DNA from: Sipunculus nudus
Taxonomy: Eukaryota > Annelida > Sipuncula > Golfingiida > Sipunculidae
Length of the DNA: 64,000 nt
NCBI GenBank assembly: GCA_026874595.1
Contig: CM049309.1
Span: 95,316,723-95,380,722, forward strand
Direction: 5' to 3'
A program made the translations under genes and the position numbers. Below, one piece after another: positions 39,546 to 52,766 of the stretch (position 1 is the first letter of the stretch; each line of letters starts with the position of its first letter). Under the pieces are notes generated by a model that saw only the letters and a list, made by a program, of their open reading frames with translations, ran no database searches and was not told the DNA's origin.

Positions 39546-41553
39546 ACAGTACGATGTAAACAGTATGATGTATAAGGAGTAATCATTCTGATATCACGAT
39601 GTATAAAATACGATGCATACAGGACGATGTATACACTACGATGTATAAGGAATGATCATTCTGACATTACGATGTATATAGTACGATGTATACAGTAGGA
39701 TGTATACAGTACGATGCTTACAGTGCGATATATAAGGAGTAATCATTCTTACATCACGATGTATATAGTACGATGTATAGAGTACGATGTATACAGTACG
39801 ATGTATACAGTACGATGTATACAGTACGATGTATAAGGAGTATTTATCCTGACAGCACTATGTATACAGAACGATGTATACAGTACGATGTATAAGGAGT
39901 AATTATCCTGACATCACGATGTATACAGAACGATGTATACAGTACGATGTATAAGGAGTAATCATCCTGACAGCACGATGTATACAGAACGATGTATAAG
40001 GATAAATCATTCTGACATCATGATGTATATAGTACCATGTATACAGTACAATAAATACAGTACGATTTATACAGTACGATGTATAAGGAGTAATCATTCT
40101 GACATCACGATGTATAGAGTACGATATGTACAGTACGATGTATACAGTAGCATGTATAAGGAGTAACCATTCTGACATCACGATGTTTACAGTACGATGG
40201 ATACAGTACGATGTATACAGTACGATGCTAAGAGTACGAAGTATAAGGAGTAATCATTCTGACATCACGATGTATATAGTACAATGCATACAGTAAGATT
40301 TATACAGTACGATGTATAAGGAGAAATCATTCTGACATCACGATGTATAGAGTACGATATATACAGTACGATGTATACAGTAGCATGTATAAGGAGTAAC
40401 CATTCTGACATCACGATGTATACAGTACGATGGATTCAGTACGATGTATACAGTGCTATGTATAAGGAATGATCATTCTGACATTACGATGTATATAGTA
40501 CGATGTATACAGTACGATGTATACAGTACGATGCTTACAGTGCGATATATAAGGAGTAATCATTCTTACATCACGATGTATATAGTACGATGTATAGAGT
40601 ACGATGTATAGAGTACGATGTATACAGTACGATGTATACAGTACGATGTATAAGGAGTATTTATCATGAAAGCACGATGTATACAGAACGATGTATACAG
40701 TTAATGTATAAGGAGTATTTATCATGACAGCACGATGTATACAGAACGATGTATACAGTACGATGTATAAGGAGTATTTATCCTGACATCACGATGTATA
40801 CAGAACGATGTATAAAGATAAATCATTCTGACATCATGATGTATATAGTACGATGTATATAGTACGATGTATACAGTACGATAAATACAGTACGATATAA
40901 GGAGTAATCATTCTGACAGCAAGATGTATACAGTACGATGTACAAGGAGTAATCATTCTGACAGCAAGATGTATACAGCACGATGTATAAGAAGCAATCA
41001 TTCTGACATCACAATGTATAAAGTACGATGTATACAGTACGATGTAAACAGTATGATGTATAAGGAGTAATCATTCTGATATCACGATGTATAAAATACG
41101 ATGCATACAGGACGATGTATACACTACGATGTATAAGGAATGATCATTCTGACATTACGATGTATATAGTACGATGTATACAGTAGGATGTATACAGTAC
41201 GATGCTTACAGTGCGATATATAAGGAGTAATCATTCTTACATCACGATGTATATAGTACGATGTATAGAGTACGATGTATACAGTACGATGTATACAGTA
41301 CGATGTATACAGTACGATGTATAAGGAGTATTTATCCTGACAGCACTATGTATACAGAACGTTGTATACAGTACGATGTATAAGGAGTTATTATCCTGAC
41401 ATCACGATGTATACAGAACGATGTATACAGTACGATGTATAAGGAGTAATCATCCTGACAGCACGATGTATACAGAACGATGTATAAGGATAAATCATTC
41501 TGACATCATGATGTATATAGTACCATGTATACAGTACAATAAATACAGTACGA
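38590..41553. repeat. 1,488-bp offset duplication inside the array
   Basis: 38590-40065 and 40078-41553 align at a constant 1,488-bp offset, for example gatgtaaacagtatgatg at 39553 and 41041. It overlaps the third copy of the 1,109-bp repeat, so the two amplifications happened in sequence. Confidence 0.85.
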
Positions 41554-43365
41554 TAAATACAGTACGATATAAGGAGTAATCATTCTGACAGCAAGATGTA
41601 TACAGTATGATGTATAAGGAGTAATCATTCTGACAGCAAGATGTATACAGCACGATGTATAAGGAGTAATCATTCTGACATCACAATGTATAAAGTACGA
41701 TGTATACAGTACGATGTATACAGTATGATATATAAGGAGTAATCATTCTGATATCACGATGTATAAAGTACGATGCATACAGGACGATGTATACAGTACA
41801 ATGTATACAGTACGATGTATACACCACGATATATAAGGAGTAGTCATTCTGACATCACAATGTATATAGTATGATGTATACAGTACGATGTATACAGTAC
41901 GATATTTAAGGATAAATCATTCTGACATCATGATGTATAGTACGATGTATACAGTACGATGTATTCAGTACAATGAATACAGATACGATATAAGGAGTAA
42001 TAATTCTGACAGCAAGATGTTTATAGAACCATGTATATGGAATAATCATTCTGACATCACAATGTATATAGTATGAAGTATACAGCACGATGTATAAAGT
42101 AAGCGGTATAAGGATAAATCATTCTGACAGCACGATGTATATAGTACGATGTATACAGTATGATGAATACAGTCCGATATAAGGAGTATTCATTCTGACA
42201 TCAAGATGTATACAGTACGATGAAGAAGCAGTAGTCATTCTGACATCACCGTGTATATAGTACGATGTATACAGTACGATGTATAAGTAGTAGTCATTCT
42301 GACATCACGATGTATAAAGTACGATGTATACAGTACGATGTATACAGTACGATATATAAGGAGTAATCATTCTGACATCACGATGTAAACAGTACGATGT
42401 ATACAGTACGATGTATAAGGAGTAATCACTCTGACCTCACGATGTATATAGTACGATGTATACAATACGATGTATAAAGAGTAATCATTCTGACAGCACG
42501 ATGTATAGAGTACGATGTATACAGTACGATATATAAGGAGACATCATTCTGACATCACGATGTATATAGTACGATGTATACAATACGATGTATAAAGAGT
42601 AATCATTCTGACAGCACGATGTATAGAGTACGATGTATACAGTACGATATATAAGGAGACATCATTCTGACATCACGATGTATATAGTACGATGTATACA
42701 ATACGATGTATAAAGAGTAATCATTCTGACAGCACGATGTATATAGTACGATGTATTCAGTATGATTTATAAGGAGTAATCATTCTGACATCACGATGTA
42801 TATAGTACGATGTATACAGTATGATTTATAAAGAGTAATCATTCTGACAGCACGATGTATAGAGTACGATGTATTCAGTACGATAAATATGGAGAAATCA
42901 TTCTGACATCACGATGTATATAGTACGATATGTAAGGAATAATCATTCTGACATCACGATGTATATAGAACGATGTATACAGTACGATGTATACAGTACA
43001 TTGTAAACAGTACGATGAAGAAGTAATCATTCTGACAGCAAGATGTAAAAATTATGATGTATTAAATGACGATGTTTATAGTATGATGTAAATATTGAAA
43101 TGTATACAGTACGATGTATAAGGAGTAATCATTCTGAAAGCACGATGTATACAGTACGATGTATACAGTGCGATGTATAGAGGTAATCATTCTGACAGTA
43201 CGATGTATACAGTACGATGTATACAGTACGATGTATAAGGAGTAATCATTCTGACAGTACGATGTATACACTACGATGTATAGAGTACGATGTATACAGT
43301 ACGATGAATACAGTACGATATAAGGAGTAATCATTCTGACAGCAAGATGGATACAGTACGATGTA

Positions 43366-46300
43366 TACAGTACGATGTATAAGGAGTATTTATCCTGACA
43401 TCACGATGTATACAGGACGATGTATAAGGATAAATCATTCTGACATCATGATGTATATAGTACGATGTATATAGTACGATTTATACAGTACGATAAATAC
43501 AGTTCGATATAAGGAGTAATCATTCTGACAGCAAGATGTATACAGTACGATGTACAAGGAGTAATCATTCTGACAGCAAGATGTATACAGCACGATGTAT
43601 AAGGAGCAATCATTCTGACATCACAATGTATAAAGTACGATGTATACAGTACGATGTATACAATATGATGTATAAGGAATAATCATTCTGATATCACGAT
43701 GTATAAAATACGATGCATACAGGACGATGTATACACTACGATGTATAAGGAATGATCATTCTGACATTACGATGTATATAGTACGATGTATACAGTACGA
43801 TGTATACACTACGATCCTTGCAGTGCGATATATAAGGAGTAATCATTCTTACATCACGATGTATATAGTACGATTTTTACAGTGGGATGTATACAGTACG
43901 ATGTATACAGTACGATGTATAAGGAATGATCATTCTGACATTACGATGTATATAGTACGATGTATAGAGTACGATTTATACAGTACGATGTATACAGTAC
44001 GATGAATACAGTACGATGTATAAGGAGTATTTATCCTGACAGCACTATGTATACAGAACGATGTATACAGTACGATGTATAAGGAGTAATTATCCTGACA
44101 TCACGATGTATACAGAACGATGTATACAGTACGATGTATAAGGAGTAATCATCCTGACAGCACGATGTATACAGAACGATGTATAAGGAGTAATCATTCT
44201 GACATCACAATGTATAAAGTACGATGTATACAGTACGATGTATACAGTACGATGTATAAGGAGTAATCATTCTGTCATCACAATGTATATAGGATGATGT
44301 ATACAGTATGATGTATACAGTACCATGTTTACAGTACGATGTATACAGTACGATGAATAAGGAGTAATCATTCTGACTTCACAATGTATATACTACGATG
44401 TATACGGTACGATGTATACAGTACGATATATAAGGAGTAATCATTCTGAAATCGCGATGTATATAGTACGATGTTTACAGTGCGATGTATAAGGAGTATT
44501 CATCCAGACAGCATGATGTATACAGAACGATGTAAACAGTACGATGTATAAGGAGTATTCATCGTGACTGCACGGTGTATACAGTACGATGTATACAGTA
44601 CGATGTATACAGTACGATGTTTACTGTACGATGTACAAGGAGTAATCATCCTTACAATACGATGTATATAGTACGATGTATACAGTACGATGTATAGAGT
44701 ACGATGTATACAGTACGATGTTTACAGTACGATGTATACAGTAAGATATATAAAGTACGATATATAAGGAGTAATCATCCTGACAGCACGATGTATACAG
44801 AACGATGTATATAGTACGATGTATAAGGAGTATTCATCGTGACAGCAAGATGTATACAGAACGATGTATACAGTACGATGTATACAGTACGATGTATACA
44901 GTACGATGTATAAGGAGTAATCATTCTGACATCACGATTAATATGGTACGATGTAGACGATACGATGTATAAAGTACGATGTATAAGGAATGATCATTCT
45001 GACATTACGATGTATATAGTACAATGCATACAGTAAGATTTATACAGTACGATGTATAAGGAGTAATCATTCTGACATCACGATGTATAGAGTACGATAT
45101 GTACAGTACGATGTATACAGTAGCATGTATAAGGAGTAACCATTCTGACATCACGATGTTTACAGTACGATGGATACAGTACGATGTATACAGTACGATG
45201 CTAAGAGTACGAAGTATAAGGAGTAATCATTCTGACATCACGATGTATATAGTACAATGCATACAGTAAGATTTATACAGTACGATGTATAAGGAGAAAT
45301 CATTCTGACATCACGATGTATAGAGTACGATATACACAGTACGATGTATACAGTAGCATGTATAAGGAGTAACCATTCTGACATCACGATGTATACAGTA
45401 CGATGGATTCAGTACGATGTATACAGTGCTATGTATAAGGAATGATCATTCTGACATTACGATGTATATAGTACGATGTATACAGTACGATGTATACAGT
45501 ACGATGCTTACAGTGCGATATATAAGGAGTAATCATTCTTACATCACGATGTATATAGTACGATGTATAGAGTACGATGTATAGAGTACGATGTATACAG
45601 TACGATGTATACAGTACGATGTATAAGGAGTATTTATCATGAAAGCACGATGTATACAGAACGATGTATACAGTTAATGTATAAGGAGTATTTATCATGA
45701 CAGCACGATGTATACAGAACGATGTATACAGTACGATGTATAAGGAGTATTTATCCTGACATCACGATGTATACAGAACGATGTATAAAGATAAATCATT
45801 CTGACATCATGATGTATATAGTACGATGTATATAGTACGATGTATACAGTACGATAAATACAGTACGATATAAGGAGTAATCATTCTGACAGCAAGATGT
45901 ATACAGTACGATGTACAAGGAGTAATCATTCTGACAGCAAGATGTATACAGCACGATGTATAAGGAGCAATCATTCTGACATCACAATGTATAAAGTACG
46001 ATGTATACAGTACGATGTAAACAGTATGATGTATAAGGAGTAATCATTCTGATATCACGATGTATAAAATACGATGCATACAGGACGATGTATACACTAC
46101 GATGTATAAGGAATGATCATTCTGACATTACGATGTATATAGTACGATGTATACAGTAGGATGTATACAGTACGATGCTTACAGTGCGATATATAAGGAG
46201 TAATCATTCTTACATCACGATGTATATAGTACGATGTATAGAGTACGATGTATACAGTACGATGTATACAGTACGATGTATACAGTACGATGTATAAGGA

Positions 46301-48183
46301 GTATTTATCCTGACAGCACTATGTATACAGAACGATGTATACAGTACGATGTATAAGGAGTTATTATCCTGACATCACGATGTATACAGAACGATGTATA
46401 CAGTACGATGTATAAGGAGTAATCATCCTGACAGCACGATGTATACAGAACGATGTATAAGGATAAATCATTCTGACATCATGATGTATATAGTACCATG
46501 TATAAAGTACGATGTATACAGTACGATGTATACAGTATGATATATAAGGAGTAATCATTCTGATATCACGATGTATAAAGTACGATGCATACAGGACGAT
46601 GTATACAGTACAATGTATACAGTTCGATGTATACACTACGATATATAAGGAGTAGTCATTCTGACATCACAATGTATATAGTATGATGTATACAGTACGA
46701 TCTATACAGTACGATATTTAAGGATAAATCATTCTGACATCATGATGTATAGTACGATGTATACAGTAGATGTATTCAGTACAATGAATACAGATACGAT
46801 ATAAGGAGTAATAATTCTGACAGCAAGATGTTTATAGAACCATGTATATGGAATAATCATTCTGACATTACAATGTATATAGTACGAAGTATACAGCACG
46901 TTGTATAAAGTAAGCGGTATAAGGATAAATCATTCTGACAGCACGATGTATATAGTACGATGTATACAGTATGATGAATACAGTCCGATATAAGGAGTAT
47001 TCATTCTGACATCAAGATGTATACAGTACGATGAAGAAGCAGTAGTCATTCTGACATCACCGTGTATACAGTACGATGTATACAGTACGATATATAAGGA
47101 GTAATCATTCTGACATCACGATGTAAACAGTACGATGTATACAGTACGATGTATAAGGAGTAATCATTCTGACCTCACGATGTATATAGTACGATGTATA
47201 CAATACGATGTATAAAGAGTAATCATTCTGACAGCACGATGTATAGAGTACGATGTATACAGTACGATATATAAGGAGACATCATTCTGACATCACGATG
47301 TATATAGTACGATGTATACAATACGATGTATAAAGAGTAATCATTCTGACAGCACGATGTATAGAGTACGATGTATACAGTACGATATATAAGGAGACAT
47401 CATTCTGACATCACGATGTATATAGTACGATGTATACAATACGATGTATAAAGAGTAATCATTCTGACAGCACGATGTATATAGTACGATGTATTCAGTA
47501 CGATGTATAAGGAGTAATCATTCTGACATCACGATGTATATAGTACGATGTATACAGTATGATTTATAAAGAGTAATCATTCTGACAGCACGATGTATAG
47601 AGTACGATGTATTCAGTACGATAAATATGGAGAAATCATTCTGACATCACGATGTATATAGTACGATATGTAAGGAATAATCATTCTGACATCACGATGT
47701 ATATAGAACGATGTATACAGTACGATGTATACAGTACATTGTAAACAGTACGATGTATAAGAAGTAATCATTCTGAAAGCACGATGTATAAATTATGATG
47801 TATTCAATGACGATGTTTATAGTATGATGTAAATATTGAAATGTATACAGTACGATGTATAAGGAGTAATCATTCTGAAAGCACGATGTATACAGTACGA
47901 TGTATACAGTGCGATGTATAGAGGTAATCATTCTGACAGTACGATGTATACAGTACGATGTATACAGTACGATGTATAAGGAGTAATCATTCTGACAGTA
48001 CGATGTATACACTACGATGTATAGAGTACGATGTATACAGTACGATGAATACAGTACGATATAAGGAGTAATCATTCTGACAGCAAGATGGATACAGTAC
48101 GATGTATAAGGAGTAATCATTCTGACATCACAATGTATATAGTACGATGTATACAGTATGATGCATACAGTATGATGTATACA
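43366..48183. repeat. Superrepeat, shortened second copy ending at the array edge
   Basis: Colinear with 34365-43365 but missing several blocks. The signature gcaagatggatacag, near 43344 in the first copy, recurs near 48082 here, just before the array ends. The second copy therefore reaches from the superrepeat junction to the right edge. Confidence 0.75.
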
Positions 48184-50241
48184 AAACTATCGTTTCTTCA
48201 TTGGTATAGACGTAAATGCTCCTATAACGTGATTAACCACAAGAGGGTTGTTTTAGCCTTGAAGTGCAAAATGTCATCTCTCTACAGAAATATATTATAA
48301 CAGCTAAGAAATTTTAAAATGTATCTCAGTATAACACACAACAATGTACGTGGATATAAAGGATGAGAGGGACGTCTGTGAAAAGACACCATAAATAAGC
48401 TTTTCTAAGAAGAAGAAAAAATTACCTAAAATCATATCTATATCCAAAATACAGTTAATTTGACAGTTATTAGTATGTTATGTCATAAAAAATAATTTAT
48501 CCTTACTTTAGTCCTTTTTTTTGGTACTGGTGTGACTACAATGACGATTTGTAATGTCAGTTATTTCAAAATCTAATATATTTGCAAATTACAACTCCTG
48601 ATATAAAAAAATTGTGAGATATTTATATTTCTATCGGTTGATTTTGGGAGACTTTTAGTATGTAAAACTACATAGCTTACGAAAATTCATTCTTCAAACA
48701 GAAATACTGTTGCAATTTTTACATTTTGTCTTTTTTTCTGGCTAGTGTAGATGGCCTTTAAAGCATTTCCACTCTTGAATTCACCAAAATACCAAAACAT
48801 TTAAAAAGCCTGAAACAAATTTCCTTTTCCATGATTCCCCATATTCTAACAACAGTATTGTTAAAAAATACAGTTTACACTTTCGTGAAAAGGGTCTTGT
48901 AATGTGGTTTTGTAAAGAGTTTTTTTTCAACCGCCCCAAGCGGCACAAAGGCTAGGTACGCCGCTGTGTATACTAATTTTGTGTACTTGATTAATTACGC
49001 AATTTATGACCTACGTACCCCTCCAAAGAGCATATTAGGGTTTTAGATTTTATTTCTGTTTCAATATTAGGGTATTTGGAGGTGGGATGGGGGATGATGG
49101 GGGGTGGACTCTCACAGATTCCACCATCAATTACAATTCTTTTCTTTTTGCTTTTTTTCTGCTTGTGTTTACGTTACATCTACAGTCTGCAGCACGGAGG
49201 AACTACCACACACGTCATAGTAGCACGAAGAAATATATTGTATTCAAAACAGCTCGTGACAGGCAATCAGAAAACTGATTTTATCAGTCAGCTGCAACGT
49301 TCTGCCTGTATGCCCATCCTGTGTTTGTATGAATGAGGTTCTTCTATATTTGGATTTTTACCACTGTTCTTTGGACGCTTTATAGTACAATCATGTTTAT
49401 GTGTACTCCCAACAGGAAGTAAACCTGCTGTACACTGTCTCCTCTTCATTTTATCTTTTATTAGTTAGTGTAAACTTTTTATACTTATTATTTATAACAA
49501 ACTATTCAAATTTAATTTATGCGTTCGATCTCTCACGTTAAAGAGTTTAAATGAAGTTTTATGACAGTTTGCCTCCTGCTGATACTGTATGAATTACAGG
49601 TTTTTTTTAGATAAAGGTAAAACTGTTACTCATGTTTATTTGCATAATATTTTGTGGCTGAACGTACAGCCAATATCCCCGTAATTTCAGTGATCAATCA
49701 TTAAAGAAATTCAAAGTATCCGTAAACAAGTCTGACTTGTCTAAAACCGTATCTAGTTTGCTTGTCCTTCAATTCGGGATGTTGGAATGAAAAAAAATTT
49801 GACATATTTGCCGTGAGACATCAGTATAGTGCTGAAGTTCAACTTGGTACGACTTTATTTTAAGTCGTACCAAAGAAATGGCGATATTTCGTGTGATGCT
49901 TAAGATAATGCAAAGTTTGGCCAGCTGGGGATTTTTTTTTTAAATTTGTTCTCCATATCTGATGTACATTTTAATTAATATATTTCAATGATTTAAAACT
50001 CCACAAGGTAGCGGGGCTTTTCATCATCCCCTTGGTCCGTTACTTCGTTTGTCTGCCAGTAATTTCACGATAAGCAATCCCTTAAATATTTAAGGAAAAT
50101 TAGATGACGATAATGTTTTTCTAATTTAATGAATAATATACCATTGTGAGGATATCCATTGGTACTGAATTATTTGTTTGCTTTGTTTAAGCGATCTCCT
50201 GTGAACCCGGCTGGTGCACCTTGACCCTTTGTACACAAGAA
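48184..50241. other. Noncoding stretch right of the array
   Basis: AT-rich, no gene seen. Contains a transposon-end-like sequence near 48935-48966 and a perfect 12-bp inverted repeat at 49844-49873. ORFs at 49076-49336 and 49087-49278 have no recognisable domain. Confidence 0.55.
49844..49873. other. Perfect 12-bp inverted repeat (hairpin)
   Basis: ttggtacgactt, a 6-base loop (tatttt), then aagtcgtaccaa. The stem has no mismatch. No T-run or neighbouring gene assigns it a role. Confidence 0.9.
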
Positions 50242-51225
50242 CAGACTTCCAGGTATTTGCAGGCCTTGACTAAAGGTATATGTAAGCCTTTACTACAGGT
50301 ATATGTAGGCCTCGACTACTGGTATATGTAGGCCTTGACTACATGTATATATAGGCCTTGACTAGATGTATATAAAGGCCGTGACTACATGCATATGTAG
50401 GCCTTGGCTACATGTATATGTGGGCATTGACTACAGGTATATGTAGGCCTTGACTTCAGATATGTAGGCCTTGACTTCAGATATATAGGCCATGGTTACA
50501 TGTATGTGTAGGCCTTGACTATAGGCATATATAGGCCTTGATGACAGGTCTATGTAGGCCTACAGGTATATATAGGCCTTGACTACAGGTATATGTAAGC
50601 CTTGACTACAGGTATATGTAAGCCTTGACTACAGGTATATGTAAACCTTGAATTCAGGTTTATCTAGGCCTTGACTACAGGTATATATAGGCCTTGACTA
50701 CAGGTATGTGTAGGCCCTGACAGGTATATGTAAACCTTAAATTCAGGTATATCTAGGCCTTGACTACAGGTATATGTAAACCTTGAATTCAGGTATATGT
50801 AAACCTTGAATTCAGGTATATCTAGGCCTTGACTACAGGTATATGTAGGCCCTGACTACAGGTATATGTAAACCTTGACTACAGGTATATGTAAGCCTTG
50901 ACTACAGGTATATGTAAACCTTGAATTCAGGTGTATCTAGGCCTTGACTACAGGTATATGTAGGCCCTGACTACAGGTATATGTAAACCTTGACTACAGG
51001 TATATGTAAGCCTTGACTACAGGTTTATATAGGCCTTGATTACAGGTATGTGTAGGCCTGACTACAGATATATATATATATACATACATATATATGCATG
51101 CCTCGACTACATGTATATGTATGCCTTGACTACAGGTATATATAGGCCTTTACTACAAATAAATATAGGCCTGGCTACAGGTATGTGGAGGCCTTGATTA
51201 CAGGTATATGTAGCCCTTGACTATA
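50242..51225. repeat. 23-bp minisatellite, about 42 imperfect copies
   Basis: The consensus is near caggtatatgtaggccttga followed by cta, stepping 23 bp (for example 50581 and 50604). Subtypes 'aaaccttgaattcagg', 'aagccttgactacagg' and 'ctaggccttgactac' occur in a repeating order around 50.75-51.03 kb, giving a local higher-order pattern of roughly 110-120 bp. A TA/CATA tract interrupts it at about 51067-51090. Confidence 0.93.
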
Positions 51226-52064
51226 TTTCTCGTTATTAATAAACCCCGTTTTGCAACTTGTCAACTTGACAAGAGCTCATAAAAACGATCTATGTTGCCT
51301 GCTTAATTTATACATTTTTGATTTCGTCTTTTTATATGATATTTCTTTAATTTTCCTTTTTTTTAAAAATGCTTTACCTGGATAGCCTATACATGTAGCT
51401 GATTTGCTGTTTTTCAATAGGGTCCTGGGTACAGTTGGGTTTACATGTGATACAATATATGATAAAACATAGCTTAAATAGATTGGATATGACACTTATA
51501 GCAGAATACAGTACTAAAGAATAAAGGATACAATTAATATCACAAAATGTAGTATTATATACATATATATATATATATTACAAACCCCACTTAACTAAAC
51601 TTAGGTGTCCTTGCACCTGTAAACTGCTTCATGCACGCCATGTGGTGCATGACATATTAGTCACGTCTCCTTTCACAGTCAGACAGCGATAAATTGACCA
51701 TGTGTCGTTTCATCTGTTATTTCCAGTGTATCACGAGTATCCGTCACGTCACAGTTTTATACGTAAGGTATGTACGTGTTCCTCATGTATGATAACATAT
51801 TGTTGTCCTGTCCATTAACCACTCTAACTGTCAGGAACCGTCCCACCCTCTGATATCTTGAGGTATATTATTTTGCCCCAAGATAGCGTAAACAGGGTGG
51901 ATCCTTCTGAAAAGGGATAAATTAAACGTCACATTGGAGAAATTCGTCAGAATATTTCCCATAGACGGATCGGACGGTGGATTAGAGTGATTGTTTCAAT
52001 GAATTAAGGTTGATAAATTTCTTAAGAATTATAAGGTACAGTTATATCATTGGAACGTTGAGAC
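51226..52064. other. Noncoding stretch
   Basis: No gene seen. A (TA)n tract lies at about 51563-51579. An 8-bp inverted repeat (tcatgcac ... gtgcatga) lies at 51629-51652. Confidence 0.55.
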
Positions 52065-52135
52065 TTACACATTGTTCATACGCTGGAGGTGTATACGCCT
52101 TACACATTGTTCATACGCTAGAGGCGTATATGCCT
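52065..52135. repeat. 35-bp minisatellite, left part (2 copies)
   Basis: Two units begin ttacacattgttcatacgct and end with ggcgtatatgcc or a variant, 35 bp apart (52065, 52100). The same family resumes at 52767 after a GC-rich insert. Confidence 0.9.
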
Positions 52136-52143
52136 CAAGTATA

Positions 52144-52760
52144 AGTCCCATAGAGGACCCGGCAGAGCTACTGCAGTGCCACGGATAGGTCCGGTATGAC
52201 CCGGGGTGTAAGCCGTGACGCTGCCGGAATGGTCCGGGATAGTCCGGGATGGTCCGGAATGGTCCCGGGACGGTCCGGGAGGGCGAGCCGGCAGTTTTTG
52301 GATGTCAAAAACTGCCGGAGCGATTCGTGATGATCCGGGGCGGAATTTAATCCGGGTTGATCCGGGGCTCATCCTTAGCTCTGACGGGGCTTTGCCGTGG
52401 GTGTATGTGCCACAGCCGTGGAAATCCGGGGCACTGCCGTGACAGTCCTTGGAGGTCCGGGAAAATGGAAACTACCCCGGCTGAGCAACGGACCAATACG
52501 GCAGAGCCCAGGACTTCCCCGGCAGTGCCCCGTCGGAGCTGCGAATCACCCCGGACTAGCGCGGCAAACAAAAGCAGGAATCCGTGGCGCATCCTTGGCG
52601 GACCGTGGTGAGACGTAGCTCTGCCGAGATAATCTGGGGCTCTACCGGGATAATTTCTGCCAAAAAACACCCCGGATCACCACGGACCACCCCGGACCGT
52701 ATCCGGGGTGATCCGTGGTAATCCTTGCCTATCCGTAGTACTGCCTGCTTCAGTGGGACT
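52144..52760. mobile_element. GC-rich element with AGTCCCA/TGGGACT ends, interrupting a minisatellite
   Basis: About 617 bp, far more GC-rich than its surroundings and full of ccggg(a/g)t(g/a)gtccgg-like words in both orientations. The ends agtccca and tgggact are perfect 7-bp inverts. Sub-terminal ccacggatagg (left) and the reverse complement of cctatccgt (right) extend the inverted similarity with gaps. It contains only short random ORFs. The 35-bp minisatellite lies on both sides, so it looks like an insertion. A non-autonomous DNA transposon is my inference. No transposase and no clear target duplication were seen. Confidence 0.6.
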
Positions 52761-52766
52761 GTAGCA

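Larger units (their letters stand above)
34365..43365. repeat. Superrepeat of about 9 kb, long copy
   Basis: The start at 34381 and the sequence at 43381 agree over hundreds of bases at exactly 9,000-bp offset. Further right, matches persist at smaller offsets (about 8,621 near 35.18 kb, 8,446 near 36.48 kb, 4,973 at 40.1-41.5 kb, 4,812 near 41.75 kb, 4,738 near 42.97 kb). Successive deletions in the second copy, or insertions such as the 1,109-bp amplification in this one, explain that. Confidence 0.75.
24002..48183. repeat. 24-kb composite minisatellite: 14-bp monomers (gatgtatacagtac) plus linkers
   Basis: Runs of one to about six 14-bp monomers, gatgtatacagtac, alternate with a longer unit in which gatgtata is followed by aggagtaatcattctgac and then atcac or agcac (about 31 bp). 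Monomer variants include gatgtatacagaac, gatgtatatagtac, gatgtatagagtac and gatgcatacagtac. Linker type changes along the array: mainly atcctgacagcac at 24.0-25.4 kb and mainly attctgacatcac further right, with mixtures between. The monomer holds the 8-bp palindrome TGTATACA, and monomer joints make GTAC palindromes. ORFs of 60-251 codons on both strands (YTVRCIQYDVYSTM or SYCIHRTVYIVLYT repeats) arise because three 14-bp units make 42 bp without stops. I see no recognisable transposon insertion in 24 kb. Confidence 0.98.

Noticed and set aside
23933-48183. Dozens of ORFs of 60-251 codons on both strands across the 14-bp array
   Set aside because: They repeat YTVRCIQYDVYSTM on plus or SYCIHRTVYIVLYT on minus, which follows from three 14-bp units making 42 stop-free bases. 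Both strands and several frames are open together, and the frame breaks wherever a linker changes phase.
24002-48183. CRISPR array, because of repeats separated by spacers
   Set aside because: The intervals are themselves repeated monomers, not unique spacers. Unit lengths vary and there are no cas genes. The window has animal LINEs.
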